Positions 25,702-34,509 of a DNA stretch of 64,000 bases are shown one piece after another. A program made the translations under genes and the position numbers. The notes under the pieces were generated by a model, which saw only the letters and a program-made list of their open reading frames with translations, did not search any database and had not been told where the DNA came from. Source of the DNA: an uncultured Eubacteriales bacterium (GTDB taxonomy: Bacteria; Bacillota; Clostridia; Lachnospirales; Bianqueaceae); NCBI GenBank assembly GCA_900315265.1, contig OMYN01000009.1, positions 62,001 through 126,000 of the forward strand. The letters run 5' to 3'. Positions within the stretch are counted from its first letter, which is position 1. Every line of letters begins with the position of its first letter.

Positions 25702-25923
25702 ATGAAAGTAAAAAGTATTCTGATCAAGGATACGACTCGCGAAGAGCGGATCCGGATCATCGCCCAAGGGCTGTCCGCCTGCGGGAACGAATGTGAGTTC
25801 TGCGGAGGCTGCGATAATCTGGGCGGCGGTTCCATTGATAGTATGTACGAAGACTATATCGAAGGCCGCAAGGAACTCAGAGAGATCAATGAGGAGTACA
25901 ACCGCGGCATCGTACACGGTTAA
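25702..25923 (+). CDS. Small protein with CX3CX2CX2C motif in the amino acid transporter operon
   Basis: A 73-residue soluble protein without a named family that I recognise. Its centre has four closely spaced Cys (C27, C31, C34, C37: CGNECEFCGGC), a pattern able to hold a metal or Fe-S cluster. The flanks are basic and acidic helices (TREERIRIIAQG and IEGRKELREINEEYN). It starts 6 bases after the binding protein stop, ends at a strong terminator and therefore is the last gene of the transporter operon. The ribosome binding site is weak, so translation may be coupled. Confidence 0.75.
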   Translation: MKVKSILIKDTTREERIRIIAQGLSACGNECEFCGGCDNLGGGSIDSMYEDYIEGRKELREINEEYNRGIVHG

Positions 25924-25932
25924 AAAGTAAGA

Positions 25933-25972
25933 AAAAGGCACAGAAGCCCCATCTAGGGTTTCTGTGCCTTTT
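25933..25972. terminator. Terminator after the first amino acid ABC operon
   Basis: AAAAGGCACAGAA pairs with TTCTGTGCCTTTT around a short loop, and the T-run is within the 3' arm. The symmetric A/T flanks let it serve the convergent gene at 26007 as well. Confidence 0.85.
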
Positions 25973-26006
25973 CTATTGTTTCCGATTTATACGGTCCCGG
26001 TCTGAT

Positions 26007-26966
26007 TTATTTCCGGGTCTGACCTTTCTTGGAAGAATCGATCCGGGCAGTCAGTTTTTCCTTGATCTCGCTGAAGGTGTCCTTCAGTTCGCTGCCTTCA
26101 TGAAGATGGATATCAGGGAAGGCAGTGAAGATACGGTGGGCGGAATGACTGGTAGTGATCCTCTGGACCAGCTGATCATAACGGGACTGCATCTCCATCA
26201 TATTTTCACCGACCCTGGACTGGGCAAAGCGGATCTTTTCTTCTTCTAATGTCTCGGCCAGTCTTTCCCTGCCTTCCCTGGCACCAAGGGCTGCCTGTAC
26301 CTGACCGTGCTGGACGGTCTGAGCCACTTTTACACTGCTGTTTCCGATGGTTTCGGTCAGACCGTTGCTGACCTTGCGCATGGAGGCCCGGATCCTGCCC
26401 AGTTCTTTGATTTCTTTTTCCAGACCGGCCAGGAAGGCCAGGGTAACGATCAGATCGGCCAAAAGCATGGTATAAAAAACAGCCAGCAGGATCCAGCCCC
26501 AGGGCTGAGGCAAAAAGTCAGTCATACGGTTTGTCTGCTGCTGCATCCACGGATGCACGACTTTAAAGACCAATACAACGGCAAGACCCCAGACCAGGCT
26601 GAAACCTAAACAGATGTATCCATGAAAATTTAAAGGCAGATTGCTGTAATCCCACCAGCGGGTGTGGTAGCGGACATCCAGAAGCCAGCCTACGATCAGC
26701 TCGACCAGGGTACAGACGATGGTCCCGACGATAAATACCAGGACGGGACTGGCATAGCCGGCATCGACCGGCTGGATCAGATGCATAACGATCAACAGGC
26801 CGTCGACTCCCATACCGTATATGGGGCAGATGGGACCGTTCAGAAAGCCGCGGTTTACGATCTTGCCATGACGGACGGCGTGGTAAATGACTTCGACCAC
26901 CCATCCCCCGAAGGAATAAAATAAGAAATACCATAAAAGATTATAAACGGATATTCCGGCGATCAT
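26007..26966 (-). CDS. Putative CmpB-type (PF06541) membrane protein
   Basis: Membrane protein of 319 residues annotated in the family as a putative ABC transporter permease. About five hydrophobic segments lie in the first 190 residues. The family motif is at the start (YFLFYSFGGWVVEVIYHAV), with NRGFLNGPICPIYGMG and, later, WWDYSNLPLNFHGYICLGFS. The C-terminal 130 residues are a charged, probably coiled tail. ATG 26966 was chosen because AAGGAGG lies 7-13 bases upstream; the frame extends 9 codons further without a site. The transport role is unproven for this family. Confidence 0.82.
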   Translation of the reverse strand: MIAGISVYNLLWYFLFYSFGGWVVEVIYHAVRHGKIVNRGFLNGPICPIYGMGVDGLLIVMHLIQPVDAGYASPVLVFIVGTIVCTLVELIVGWLLDVRYHTRWWDYSNLPLNFHGYICLGFSLVWGLAVVLVFKVVHPWMQQQTNRMTDFLPQPWGWILLAVFYTMLLADLIVTLAFLAGLEKEIKELGRIRASMRKVSNGLTETIGNSSVKVAQTVQHGQVQAALGAREGRERLAETLEEEKIRFAQSRVGENMMEMQSRYDQLVQRITTSHSAHRIFTAFPDIHLHEGSELKDTFSEIKEKLTARIDSSKKGQTRK

Positions 26967-27086
26967 CAAAACCTCCTTGCCTTGACGAGCCATTCAAAAT
27001 AGACTACTATAACCATATTATCAGATGCTGTAAATGTAACATAATAACTATACAATATAAAAAGAATTACGGCAATGAGGGGAGAC

Positions 27087-28280
27087 ATGAAAATGGGCAG
27101 TAAAAAACTGCTGATACTGGTGGCCGTTCTGTTTGTGGCTGCCGCTGCACTGGTAATCACTGCTGTCGCACACGGTCCCATCGACCGCAAGGCTGAAGAT
27201 CCTTCGTCTGAGATGACAAAAGTTTCGGTTACAGCACCGGCAGAAGAGACAGAATCCTCTGAGATTTCGGATAACCTGGAGGAAAGTTCACAGGCAGAAG
27301 TGGAAGAGGTCGAATCTTCTGCCATCGAAGAAACGGAATCATCCGCACTTGAAGAAGCGGAAAGTTATCCATATACCGATCCGCTGACGGGCATGGGGTG
27401 CTCGGAAGATATAGCCTCGAACCGCCCGATAGCCGCTATGCTCAACACCATCGGCGAAGCACTTCCGCAAAGCGGCTGCTCAGATGCGGATATCCTGATC
27501 GAGATCCCGGAAGAGGGCGGCATTACCCGTATCATGGGCTTATTCCAGGACGTGTCCAAAGTCGGCAGCATCGGAACGATCCGTTCGACCCGCCGCTATT
27601 ACAGCGAGATCGCGATCGGTATGGACGCGATCCTCTGCCATGCGGGAGGGTCGGAAGACGGAGTATCCCTGCTGGAGGATTACGGCTATGCTACTCTGAA
27701 CCAATTTACTCACCCCGATCTGTACTGGCGCGACCAGTGGCGCCTGGAGAATCTGGCTGTCGAGCATAGTCTTTATACGTCCGGCGCTAACATTCAGGGA
27801 GCCATCGACAGCGGAGTGATTAATAAAACCCATTATGACGGGTATTCTTTCCCCTGGACTTTTACCAAGGACGGGACTCCCCAGGAAGGGGACAGCGCGG
27901 TATCTTTGACGGCCCAGTTCTCTTCCTATAAAAGAACTACATTTGATTATGATCAGACGAGCGGTGATTATGCGGTCTATTTCTTTGACGGTCAGCCTTA
28001 CCTGGATGCTAATAACGGTCAGCAGGTCCATGTCGAAAATGTACTGATCCTGCAGACGACCCAGTATACCTACGAAGACGGGGTCCATCAGGGCTTCGAC
28101 CTGACTTCCGGCAGCGGTTATTATGCCTGCGGCGGTAAGATGATCCCTATTTATTGGTCAAAAGGCGATCCCACGGCGCAGTTTACTTTTACCAAGCAGG
28201 ATGGCAGTCCTTTGACGATGGGGGAGGGTAAGACTTATATCTGTCTTATGGATTATTCCGCACCGTTCGGACATGAGTGA
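27087..28280 (+). CDS. DUF3048 domain-containing protein (YerB-like)
   Basis: Extracytoplasmic protein of about 397 residues with one N-terminal membrane segment (LLILVAVLFVAAAALVITAV). A Ser/Glu-rich linker with repeated ESSA-type units (about 35-90) follows. The DUF3048 domain begins at YPYTDPLTGM and contains RPIAAMLNTIGEALPQSG, GGITRIMGLFQD and IGTIRSTRRYY; the C-terminal DUF3048_C part has GGKMIPIYWSKGDPTAQFTF. The function is unknown. The ATG at 27075 lies upstream of the GAGGGGAG site, so the start is 27087, or 27093 if longer spacing is preferred. Confidence 0.85.
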   Translation: MKMGSKKLLILVAVLFVAAAALVITAVAHGPIDRKAEDPSSEMTKVSVTAPAEETESSEISDNLEESSQAEVEEVESSAIEETESSALEEAESYPYTDPLTGMGCSEDIASNRPIAAMLNTIGEALPQSGCSDADILIEIPEEGGITRIMGLFQDVSKVGSIGTIRSTRRYYSEIAIGMDAILCHAGGSEDGVSLLEDYGYATLNQFTHPDLYWRDQWRLENLAVEHSLYTSGANIQGAIDSGVINKTHYDGYSFPWTFTKDGTPQEGDSAVSLTAQFSSYKRTTFDYDQTSGDYAVYFFDGQPYLDANNGQQVHVENVLILQTTQYTYEDGVHQGFDLTSGSGYYACGGKMIPIYWSKGDPTAQFTFTKQDGSPLTMGEGKTYICLMDYSAPFGHE

Positions 28281-28327
28281 CCAAAAGGATCCGATCGGTA
28301 AAAGTTTATAATAAGAAGTTTATTATG

Positions 28328-28362
28328 CAAGGTGCTCAAAGATGAGCACCTTGTGCTTTTTT
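28328..28362 (+). terminator. Terminator after the DUF3048 gene
   Basis: CAAGGTGCTC (28328-28337) pairs with GAGCACCTTG (28344-28353), followed by TGCTTTTTT. Confidence 0.88.
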
Positions 28363-28406
28363 ATACAAGCAAACTTCATAAATACGAATAATATGCAAAA
28401 AATCTC

Positions 28407-28435
28407 TTGATTTATTGAATAAATATGCGTATACT
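28407..28435 (+). promoter_or_regulatory. Sigma-A promoter of the second amino acid ABC operon
   Basis: TTGATT (28407-28412), a 17-base spacer and TATACT (28430-28435). Transcription should start near 28442, giving a leader of about 80 bases before the binding protein gene. Confidence 0.75.
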
Positions 28436-28523
28436 AGCTGCATACTCTAACAAGGAACGGAATAAAAAAAGAGACCGTTTCCGAAAGAGAAAAACACCTA
28501 ATACCTACCAGGAGGCAGGAATC

Positions 28524-29354
28524 ATGAAAACTTTGAAAAAGACCTTAGCATTATTGCTGGCAGCAGTCCTTACAGCGGCTGCAGTGACCGGATGTTCTTC
28601 TTCATCTTCCGGAACAGACAGTTCCGCTTCGACAGCCGGTTCCGAAAGTTCGGAATTTGACGCTTCTACCGATAAATACCTTAAAGACGGCGTCTTTACG
28701 GTCGGAACCAACGCGGCTTTCCCTCCCTTTGAATATATCGGAGACGATGGAAACCCGGACGGTTTTGATGTCGCTTTGATCAAAGAGGTCGGAAAAAAAC
28801 TGGGCGTTGACGTAGAAGTTCAGGATATGGAATTTGATACATTGGTATCGGTTATCGGCACCAAAATCGACGGCGCCATCGCCGGCATGACCATTAACGA
28901 CGAACGGAAGGAAAAGGTCAACTTCTCTGATCCTTATTTTGATGCGATTCAGTTCGTTCTGGTACCAAAAGATTCTGACATTAAAACGACAGATGATTTC
29001 ACCGGTAAAAAGATCGGTACTCAGAAAGGAACCACGGGCGACTATCTGGTACAGGATATGGATGGAGTAGAGGACGTCCAGTATGATAAAGGGATCCAGG
29101 CCGTGCAGGATCTGGTTGCCGGGCGTCTGGACGCAGTTATCCTGGATAAGAACCCTGTTGAGACCTTTGCCGCTCAGTATCCGGATGATCTGAAGGCTTT
29201 GGACGGTGCTGATTTCAACTTCGATACGGAAAGCTACGGAATTGTCCTTCCCAAAGATGATCAGCCTTTGACAGACGCCGTCAACAAAGCTATTAAGGAT
29301 CTGAAAGATGACGGTACTTATCAGAAATTGATCGACCAGTATTTCAATAACTGA
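28524..29354 (+). CDS. Amino acid ABC transporter substrate-binding lipoprotein (second system)
   Basis: Lipid-anchored binding protein of 276 residues. The signal and lipobox AAVTGC place the lipidated Cys at residue 24, with a Ser/Thr-rich linker behind it. The SBP_bac_3 domain shows GVFTVGTNAAFPPFEYIGDDG, GFDVALIKEVGKKLG and AGMTINDERKEKVNFSDPYF. ATG 28524 was chosen because AGGAGG lies 9-14 bases upstream; upstream in-frame codons read through the promoter region. The ligand is probably a polar amino acid. Confidence 0.93.
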   Translation: MKTLKKTLALLLAAVLTAAAVTGCSSSSSGTDSSASTAGSESSEFDASTDKYLKDGVFTVGTNAAFPPFEYIGDDGNPDGFDVALIKEVGKKLGVDVEVQDMEFDTLVSVIGTKIDGAIAGMTINDERKEKVNFSDPYFDAIQFVLVPKDSDIKTTDDFTGKKIGTQKGTTGDYLVQDMDGVEDVQYDKGIQAVQDLVAGRLDAVILDKNPVETFAAQYPDDLKALDGADFNFDTESYGIVLPKDDQPLTDAVNKAIKDLKDDGTYQKLIDQYFNN

Positions 29355-29382
29355 TCGTTGCACAACCGAATATTACCTGCGG

Positions 29383-29408
29383 AATTGCATGACTTATCTC
29401 ATGCAATT
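29383..29408 (+). other. Perfect 10-bp hairpin between binding protein and permease genes
   Basis: AATTGCATGA (29383-29392) pairs perfectly with TCATGCAATT (29399-29408) around CTTATC. No long T-run follows. Such intercistronic hairpins can protect the upstream mRNA so that more binding protein than permease is made; that role is inferred from position. Confidence 0.7.
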
Positions 29409-29449
29409 TCGTGTTCCTTACCATCATTTTCTCAAGGAGACATTTGTAG

Positions 29450-30151
29450 ATGGCTGATTGGTTAAGCTCGATCGCCCAGAAGTTTTATACGGCTTTTATT
29501 AAGGCAGACCGCTGGAAGCTATACGTGAAGGGCCTTGGCTACACCATGGAGATCTCGGCCTTTGCCGCTCTTCTGGGTATCGTACTGGGTACGATCGTGG
29601 CTTTGATGAAACTGAGCCATACCAGAAGCGGTAAACCGACCGTCTGGGCCCATATCGCTGATATATATATCGATATTATCCGCGGTACTCCGTCGGTGCT
29701 GCAGCTCTTGATCATGTGGTGCGTGATCATGGTATCTTCCAAAAACGGAGTCCTGGTCTCGATCATTACTTTTGGTATCAACAGCGGTGCCTATGTCGCT
29801 GAGATCATCCGTTCCGGTATCCTGGCGGTCGATAAAGGACAGACGGAAGCGGGCCGGGCTATGGGGCTCAGCCAGGCACAGACAATGGCTTATATCGTCC
29901 TGCCTCAGGCTTTTAAAAATGCCCTGCCTCCTATCGGCAATGAATTTATCACGCTGATCAAAGAGACCGCCATCGTCGGATACGTAGGCTTGTCCGATCT
30001 GACCCGGGCTGCCAATAATATATCCGCCCGTACCTACGAAGCCTTTATGCCCTTGTTCGGTGCCGCGGTCATCTATTTTGTCATTACCAAGCTCCTGTCC
30101 GTACTGCTTGGAAAGCTGGAAAGGAGGATGCGCAGAAGTGATAACCGTTAA
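29450..30151 (+). CDS. Amino acid ABC transporter permease (second system)
   Basis: Membrane permease of 233 residues. It has the conserved [20 protein letters not shown] opening, [11 protein letters not shown], and the EAA loop [39 protein letters not shown] lies 11-16 bases before the start. The gene overlaps the ATPase gene by 14 bases at a GTG start, so the two are translationally coupled. Confidence 0.94.
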   Translation: MADWLSSIAQKFYTAFIKADRWKLYVKGLGYTMEISAFAALLGIVLGTIVALMKLSHTRSGKPTVWAHIADIYIDIIRGTPSVLQLLIMWCVIMVSSKNGVLVSIITFGINSGAYVAEIIRSGILAVDKGQTEAGRAMGLSQAQTMAYIVLPQAFKNALPPIGNEFITLIKETAIVGYVGLSDLTRAANNISARTYEAFMPLFGAAVIYFVITKLLSVLLGKLERRMRRSDNR

Positions 30152-30860
30152 AGGACTCAAAAAAAGCTTCGGAAATAACGAGATCCTGAAGGGTATCGAT
30201 TATGAGATCGATAAAGGCGAAAAGATCGTTATCGTCGGACCTTCGGGTGCGGGGAAGTCGACTTTTCTGCGCTGCCTGAACCTTTTGGAGGAGCCTACCG
30301 CCGGCCAGATTTTTCTGGACGGGGAAGAGATCACCGATCCCAAGGCCAACATCAATAAAGTCCGCCAGAAGATGGGCATGGTCTTTCAGCATTTCAATCT
30401 GTTTGCCAACCTGACTGTCATGGAAAATATTACCCTGGCACCGGTCAAATTGAAAAAGATGACCAAGGAGCAGGCGCATGAAAAGGCTGTCCAGCTGTTA
30501 AAGAGAGTCAATCTGCTGGATAAAGCCGACGCTTACCCGGCTTCGCTTTCCGGCGGTCAGCAGCAGCGTATCGCGATCGTGCGCGCCCTGGCTATGAACC
30601 CCGAAGTTATGCTGTTTGATGAGCCGACCAGTGCTTTGGACCCCGAAATGGTCGGTGAGGTCCTTGAAGTTATGAGAGAGCTGGCAGAGGAAGGCATGAC
30701 GATGATCGTCGTGACTCATGAAATGAGTTTTGCCAAAGAGGTAGCGACCAAATGCCTCTTTATCGATCAGGGCATTATTATGGAAGAAAACACCCCGCAG
30801 AATTTTTTCGACCATCCGCAGAATCCAAGACTACAGGATTTCCTGTCAAAGGTGTTATAA
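30138..30860 (+). CDS. Amino acid ABC transporter ATP-binding protein (second system, GTG start)
   Basis: ATPase of 240 residues with Walker [10 protein letters not shown], signature [15 protein letters not shown], Walker [15 protein letters not shown] and the switch His in VVTHEMSFA. The start is GTG 30138, because AAGGAGGA (30121-30128) is 9 bases upstream and homology begins at once with [11 protein letters not shown]. An in-frame ATG at 30060 would add 26 residues lying entirely inside the permease gene. The gene order binding protein-permease-ATPase differs from the first system. Confidence 0.92.
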   Translation: MITVKGLKKSFGNNEILKGIDYEIDKGEKIVIVGPSGAGKSTFLRCLNLLEEPTAGQIFLDGEEITDPKANINKVRQKMGMVFQHFNLFANLTVMENITLAPVKLKKMTKEQAHEKAVQLLKRVNLLDKADAYPASLSGGQQQRIAIVRALAMNPEVMLFDEPTSALDPEMVGEVLEVMRELAEEGMTMIVVTHEMSFAKEVATKCLFIDQGIIMEENTPQNFFDHPQNPRLQDFLSKVL

Positions 30861-30881
30861 TAGACCGAAAGGTCAAATTTT

Positions 30882-30917
30882 CGCAGCAGCGGTTTTTGAG
30901 CTGCTGCGCTTTTTTTA
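30882..30917 (+). terminator. Terminator after the second amino acid ABC operon
   Basis: CGCAGCAGC (30882-30890) pairs perfectly with GCTGCTGCG (30900-30908), then CTTTTTTT. It ends 14 bases before the dehydratase gene. An extended -10 box, TGTTATAAT (30853-30861), lies upstream of this hairpin, so any transcript from it would have to read through. Confidence 0.88.
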
Positions 30918-30930
30918 TAAAAGGTAAATC

Positions 30931-32202
30931 ATGGAAATTTCAAAAGTATACGGCGACCACGTAAAAAAAGTCCTTGAGAAGGGCAGAACGGATAAGGCAT
31001 CGGCAGAAATCATCAGCGGACTCAGACTGGAAGGTTTCCGCATCCGCCATTTTTACGACAAGCGCTTGCCCAAGGCTGTGCAGTTCCTTAATGAGAATGC
31101 CATCGTCCGAATCGCGGATGCCCTGGATTCTCCCGATACGCTTGCCTGGACCAACATTTTTGCCCCGGTCGAGATTCTGCAGTGCTTTGATCTTACCTGT
31201 GCCAGCATGGAGGCTCTATCCAGTTACCTGGCCGGTTTCCATATGGAGGATACCTGTATCGATGCGGCAGAAGCAGAAGGGATTGCCTCGACTCTTTGCT
31301 CTTACCATAAATGTTTCATCGGAATGCTGGACCGAGGCCTGGTCCCGGCGGCAAAGGTAGCGGTAACGACTACGCTGGCCTGTGACGCCAACCTTTCCAC
31401 CTTCCGATATGTGGGGCGCCGGTATGGCGTTCAGGTCTATGCGATCGACGTTCCGGGTGAGGAAAGTCCGGAAGCGGTCGCCTATCTGACAGAGCAGCTT
31501 AAGGAATTGATCGCTCTCCTGGAATCCATGACCGGCAAAAAGGTGGATCAGGACCGGTTAAGGGAGATCATTGTCCGGGAAAACAACAGCAAACGGGATC
31601 TGTGGGAGTTTGCAAAGCTCCGAATGATCCATCAGTGGCCTTCGACGCTTACTTTGAATATGTTCCAGCTGTTCGCGACGCATCTAAATATCGGTATGCC
31701 CTGGGTAGAGCAGTACTTTCATCAGCAGGCGGAGGAAATACGACAAAAGCCTTTATCTTCCGAAAAACGGCTCTTCTGGGTCCACCTGCAGCCTTTTTTC
31801 GAACCGTCGCTGAAGGACTATCTCAATTTCGGAAGTAAAGTCGCTGTTGCGATCGATGACTTTGATCTGGATTACATGGAGGAGATGGACCCGTCGGATC
31901 CCTTGAAAGCGCTGGCCCGCAAGATGATCCGGAATATATACAACGGTCCGTTTACACGGAAGGTGGATGCGATCGAGAAGATGGTCACGCAGCTGGAGCC
32001 GGACGGGGTGGTGGAGTTCTGCCACTGGGGGTGCAAGCAGTCTTCAGGCGGCGTGATGCTGCTCAAAGACCGTATGCGGGCGATCCACATGCCCATGCTG
32101 GTACTGGACGGAGACGCCATCGACCGCCGGGGATGCCAGCCGGAGCAGATCCGTACTCGTTTTGAAGCTTTTCTGGAGCTTTTGGGGGAGGGAAAAGCAT
32201 GA
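30931..32202 (+). CDS. 2-hydroxyacyl-CoA dehydratase family protein
   Basis: Protein of 423 residues related to the HgdA/HgdB (FldB/FldC) subunits that remove water from 2-hydroxyacyl-CoA with a [4Fe-4S] cluster and electrons from an activase. Cluster-type Cys occur in FDLTCASMEA, LACDANLSTF and EFCHWGCKQSSGG, the last being a typical C-terminal family motif. The gene overlaps the activase fusion by 4 bases (ATGA), so the pair probably forms one enzyme system. The substrate, for example hydroxyglutaryl-, lactyl- or aryllactyl-CoA, cannot be read out. An AAAGGT site precedes the start. Confidence 0.85.
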   Translation: MEISKVYGDHVKKVLEKGRTDKASAEIISGLRLEGFRIRHFYDKRLPKAVQFLNENAIVRIADALDSPDTLAWTNIFAPVEILQCFDLTCASMEALSSYLAGFHMEDTCIDAAEAEGIASTLCSYHKCFIGMLDRGLVPAAKVAVTTTLACDANLSTFRYVGRRYGVQVYAIDVPGEESPEAVAYLTEQLKELIALLESMTGKKVDQDRLREIIVRENNSKRDLWEFAKLRMIHQWPSTLTLNMFQLFATHLNIGMPWVEQYFHQQAEEIRQKPLSSEKRLFWVHLQPFFEPSLKDYLNFGSKVAVAIDDFDLDYMEEMDPSDPLKALARKMIRNIYNGPFTRKVDAIEKMVTQLEPDGVVEFCHWGCKQSSGGVMLLKDRMRAIHMPMLVLDGDAIDRRGCQPEQIRTRFEAFLELLGEGKA

Positions 32203-34019
32203 TCGCATATGTGTGCAAATATACGCCGGTTGAAGTTCTGGAGGCTTTAGGAGAAGAAACGGTCCGCATCGCTCCTGCCGAAACGGATTACAACCTGGCT
32301 GAAGCCTTAATGCATGCCAATATGTGCTCCTATGCCAAGGGTGTTTTGGAGGTCATGGAATCAGGAATCTATGACGGACTGGTCCTGACCGATTGCTGCG
32401 ATTCGATCCGCCGCCTTTATGACATTTTGAAAAAGAGGTATCCGGATAAATTCATATATATGCTGGATGTGCCCAGAAAGGTCAATGATTTTTCGGCACA
32501 TATTTATACTGAGCGCATCGAAAAGATGGTCCGGGCTTACGAGGAATACAAAGGGATCAAAGCTGATCCGGGTCAGCTGGCAGCTGAGACAGCCTATAAG
32601 GCTGTGCAGACGGCGGCCTTTACCCGTAAAGAGGAAGAAGAAAAAGAAAAGAGCGAAGATCCTCACCTTTCTCAGGTCGGCATCATGGGGGCCCGCTGCC
32701 CGGATGCTATCAAAAATATGCTGACGGACCGGGGAGTGCAGATTGCTTTCGATCTTACCTGTACCGGCGCGGGACGCCTGTCCGGAGCCTATGACCTGTT
32801 ACAAGCAGATATCGATCAGGTAGACTCCGATCGCTATGCTGCTTCTTTACTGAACCAGATTCCCTGCCTGAGAATGGCGGATGCCGTCGGCCGGGAACGT
32901 TTTCTGGAAGGTTTTACAGGCCGTCTGGACGGTATCGTGTACCATACCGTAAAATTCTGCGATATGTATTCCTATGAATATGCAGAAATACTCAATGAAG
33001 ACTACCGGAAAAAACTGCTGGGCAGTCCGATCCCCGTTTTGAAATTAGATACCGATCTGACCGTGCAGGATAAAAACGATGCCCAAAGGCCGCTTACCAA
33101 CGAAGGACAGCTGTCGACCCGTATCCAGGCCTTTACAGAGACCCTGCGGCAGGGCAGGACGGATGAAAGCAGGCGGAACTTAGAACGCAGGATGAACTTT
33201 GCCAAAAAGAGAGAAGGTAAACAGATGATCGTGTTAGGGATCGACAGCGGGTCGACTTCGACCAATGCTGTACTGATGGACCAAAATAAAAAAATATTGG
33301 CTTATAAGGTGATCCGTACGGGAGCAAAGAGCAGCCTTTCCGGTCAGAAAGCCCGTGAACTGATCCTTGCCGATGCGGGCCTTTCTCAGGAAGATATCCT
33401 TTATACGGTCGCGACCGGTTACGGCCGTTCGGCTGTTGATTTTGCTGATCAGCAGGTGACGGAGATTTCCTGCCATGCCAAGGGAGCCCGTTATTTTGAC
33501 CCCAAAGTCCGGACGATCCTGGATATTGGCGGCCAGGATTCCAAGGCGATCCGGTTAAGGGAAAACGGCCAGGTCGAGGACTTTGTCATGAATGACAAAT
33601 GCGCGGCCGGGACCGGACGTTTTCTGGAGGCTATGGCCCAAACGCTGGAGGTCGGCATCGATCAGCTTGGACCGATCGCCCTCAAGAGTAAGGAGGATAT
33701 CACCATCAGCTCCATGTGCACGGTATTTGCGGAATCGGAGGTAATATCCCTGATCGCGGAGAATAAAGAAAAAGCGGATATAGCGGCGGCCCTGTGCCGT
33801 TCGGTTGCCTCAAAATCATATTCACTTATGCGGCGAGTAGGGCTGGAACCGGATTTTATGATGACAGGAGGGGTGGCCCGCAATAAAGGAGTCGTAAAGG
33901 CTGTGGAGGAAAAGATCGGTGCACCTTTGTTTATCCCGGAAGAGCCGGATATCGTAGGAGCGGTCGGTGCCTGTTTGTTCGGGCTCGAAAAAATGCTTAG
34001 CTCAGAGACTGATAAATAA
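32199..34019 (+). CDS. Fusion of 2-hydroxyacyl-CoA dehydratase subunit and activase
   Basis: A continuous 606-residue frame. Residues about 1-325 are a dehydratase subunit (LTDCCDSIRRLYDIL, MGARCPDAIK, DLTCTGAGRLSG, YHTVKFCDMYSYEYA). Residues 343-606 are an HgdC-type ASKHA ATPase (IVLGIDSGSTSTNAVLM, ILDIGGQDSKAIRL, NDKCAAGTGRFLE, SSMCTVFAESEV, MMTGGVARNKGVV) that passes electrons to the dehydratase with ATP; the two cluster Cys lie in NDKCAAG and SMCTVF. In most systems these are separate proteins. An in-frame ATG at 33225 with GAAGG 8-12 bases upstream would make a free 264-residue activase, the normal family size. It overlaps the preceding gene by 4 bases. Confidence 0.87.
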   Translation: MIAYVCKYTPVEVLEALGEETVRIAPAETDYNLAEALMHANMCSYAKGVLEVMESGIYDGLVLTDCCDSIRRLYDILKKRYPDKFIYMLDVPRKVNDFSAHIYTERIEKMVRAYEEYKGIKADPGQLAAETAYKAVQTAAFTRKEEEEKEKSEDPHLSQVGIMGARCPDAIKNMLTDRGVQIAFDLTCTGAGRLSGAYDLLQADIDQVDSDRYAASLLNQIPCLRMADAVGRERFLEGFTGRLDGIVYHTVKFCDMYSYEYAEILNEDYRKKLLGSPIPVLKLDTDLTVQDKNDAQRPLTNEGQLSTRIQAFTETLRQGRTDESRRNLERRMNFAKKREGKQMIVLGIDSGSTSTNAVLMDQNKKILAYKVIRTGAKSSLSGQKARELILADAGLSQEDILYTVATGYGRSAVDFADQQVTEISCHAKGARYFDPKVRTILDIGGQDSKAIRLRENGQVEDFVMNDKCAAGTGRFLEAMAQTLEVGIDQLGPIALKSKEDITISSMCTVFAESEVISLIAENKEKADIAAALCRSVASKSYSLMRRVGLEPDFMMTGGVARNKGVVKAVEEKIGAPLFIPEEPDIVGAVGACLFGLEKMLSSETDK

Positions 34020-34071
34020 CTTTTCGTACGACGGACAAGAATATATAATAAATAGCTCATATAAACCGAAA

Positions 34072-34105
34072 AAACCGCTGACAGCCCTCACTGTCAGCGG
34101 TTTCA
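34072..34105 (-). terminator. Terminator of the small-protein transcript
   Basis: AAACCGCTGACAG pairs with CTGTCAGCGGTTT. On the minus strand the stem is followed by TTTTTT; no T-run follows on the plus strand. It would end a transcript begun near 34503. Confidence 0.8.
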
Positions 34106-34137
34106 CTATAGTGTTTAACAGAAAAAGAAGATGAGAA

Positions 34138-34168
34138 GCGGCTGTAGGGTGGTTGAAGACCCTGCCGC
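34138..34168 (-). other. Structured 3' region of the small-protein transcript
   Basis: GCGGC (34138-34142) and AGGGT (34146-34150) pair with ACCCT (34159-34163) and GCCGC (34164-34168). A further 15-bp stem with one mismatch (CTTTGGAT...ATCCAAAG) lies at about 34215-34246 over the end of the small gene. The region between stop codon and terminator (34106-34232) holds no convincing gene. Confidence 0.5.
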
Positions 34169-34232
34169 GGGATGGTAGAAGTACGTTAAGCCGTGCGCGC
34201 TATTCGGCTTTTGACTTTGGATCCTGATCCGA

Positions 34233-34442
34233 TCAGAATCCAAAGGGCTGTAAAGAGCTGACCGTTCCGTGAACCATGAAGACGTTTGCGCTGTCATTTT
34301 CAGCTCTGTAACCGGGAAGAAGGTTACGTACGTTTGCTTCTTTGGCACTGGACAGTCTCTTGCGAGCCTTGGGAGCTTTCTTGTTCATCTGATCACGAAC
34401 AGTTTTGATGGACTCTACTTTTGCTAAATTGTTGTATAACAT
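34233..34442 (-). CDS. Small basic protein of unknown function, own transcription unit
   Basis: A 69-residue protein I do not recognise. The N-terminal half is strongly basic (NKKAPKARKRLSSAKEANVR); the C-terminal half is neutral with several hydrophobic residues (NVFMVHGTVSSLQPFGF). It has no Cys, signal or membrane segment. ATG 34442 lies 7 bases after a perfect AAGGAGG, strong evidence that it is translated; the frame extends only 3 codons further. It has its own -10 box with a cre-like site and a terminator, so it is a single-gene unit. Nucleic acid binding is possible from the charge but unproven. Confidence 0.7.
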   Translation of the reverse strand: MLYNNLAKVESIKTVRDQMNKKAPKARKRLSSAKEANVRNLLPGYRAENDSANVFMVHGTVSSLQPFGF

Positions 34443-34509
34443 ACTGAACACCTCCTTATGTATGTTACCGTAATCGATCTGATCTCTTTCTTTTGTCGAT
34501 TACAACTGT

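Noticed and set aside
34115-34348. 77-codon minus-strand frame overlapping the small basic protein
   Set aside because: No ribosome site, whereas the 69-residue frame has a perfect AAGGAGG; the overlap lies in a structured RNA region.
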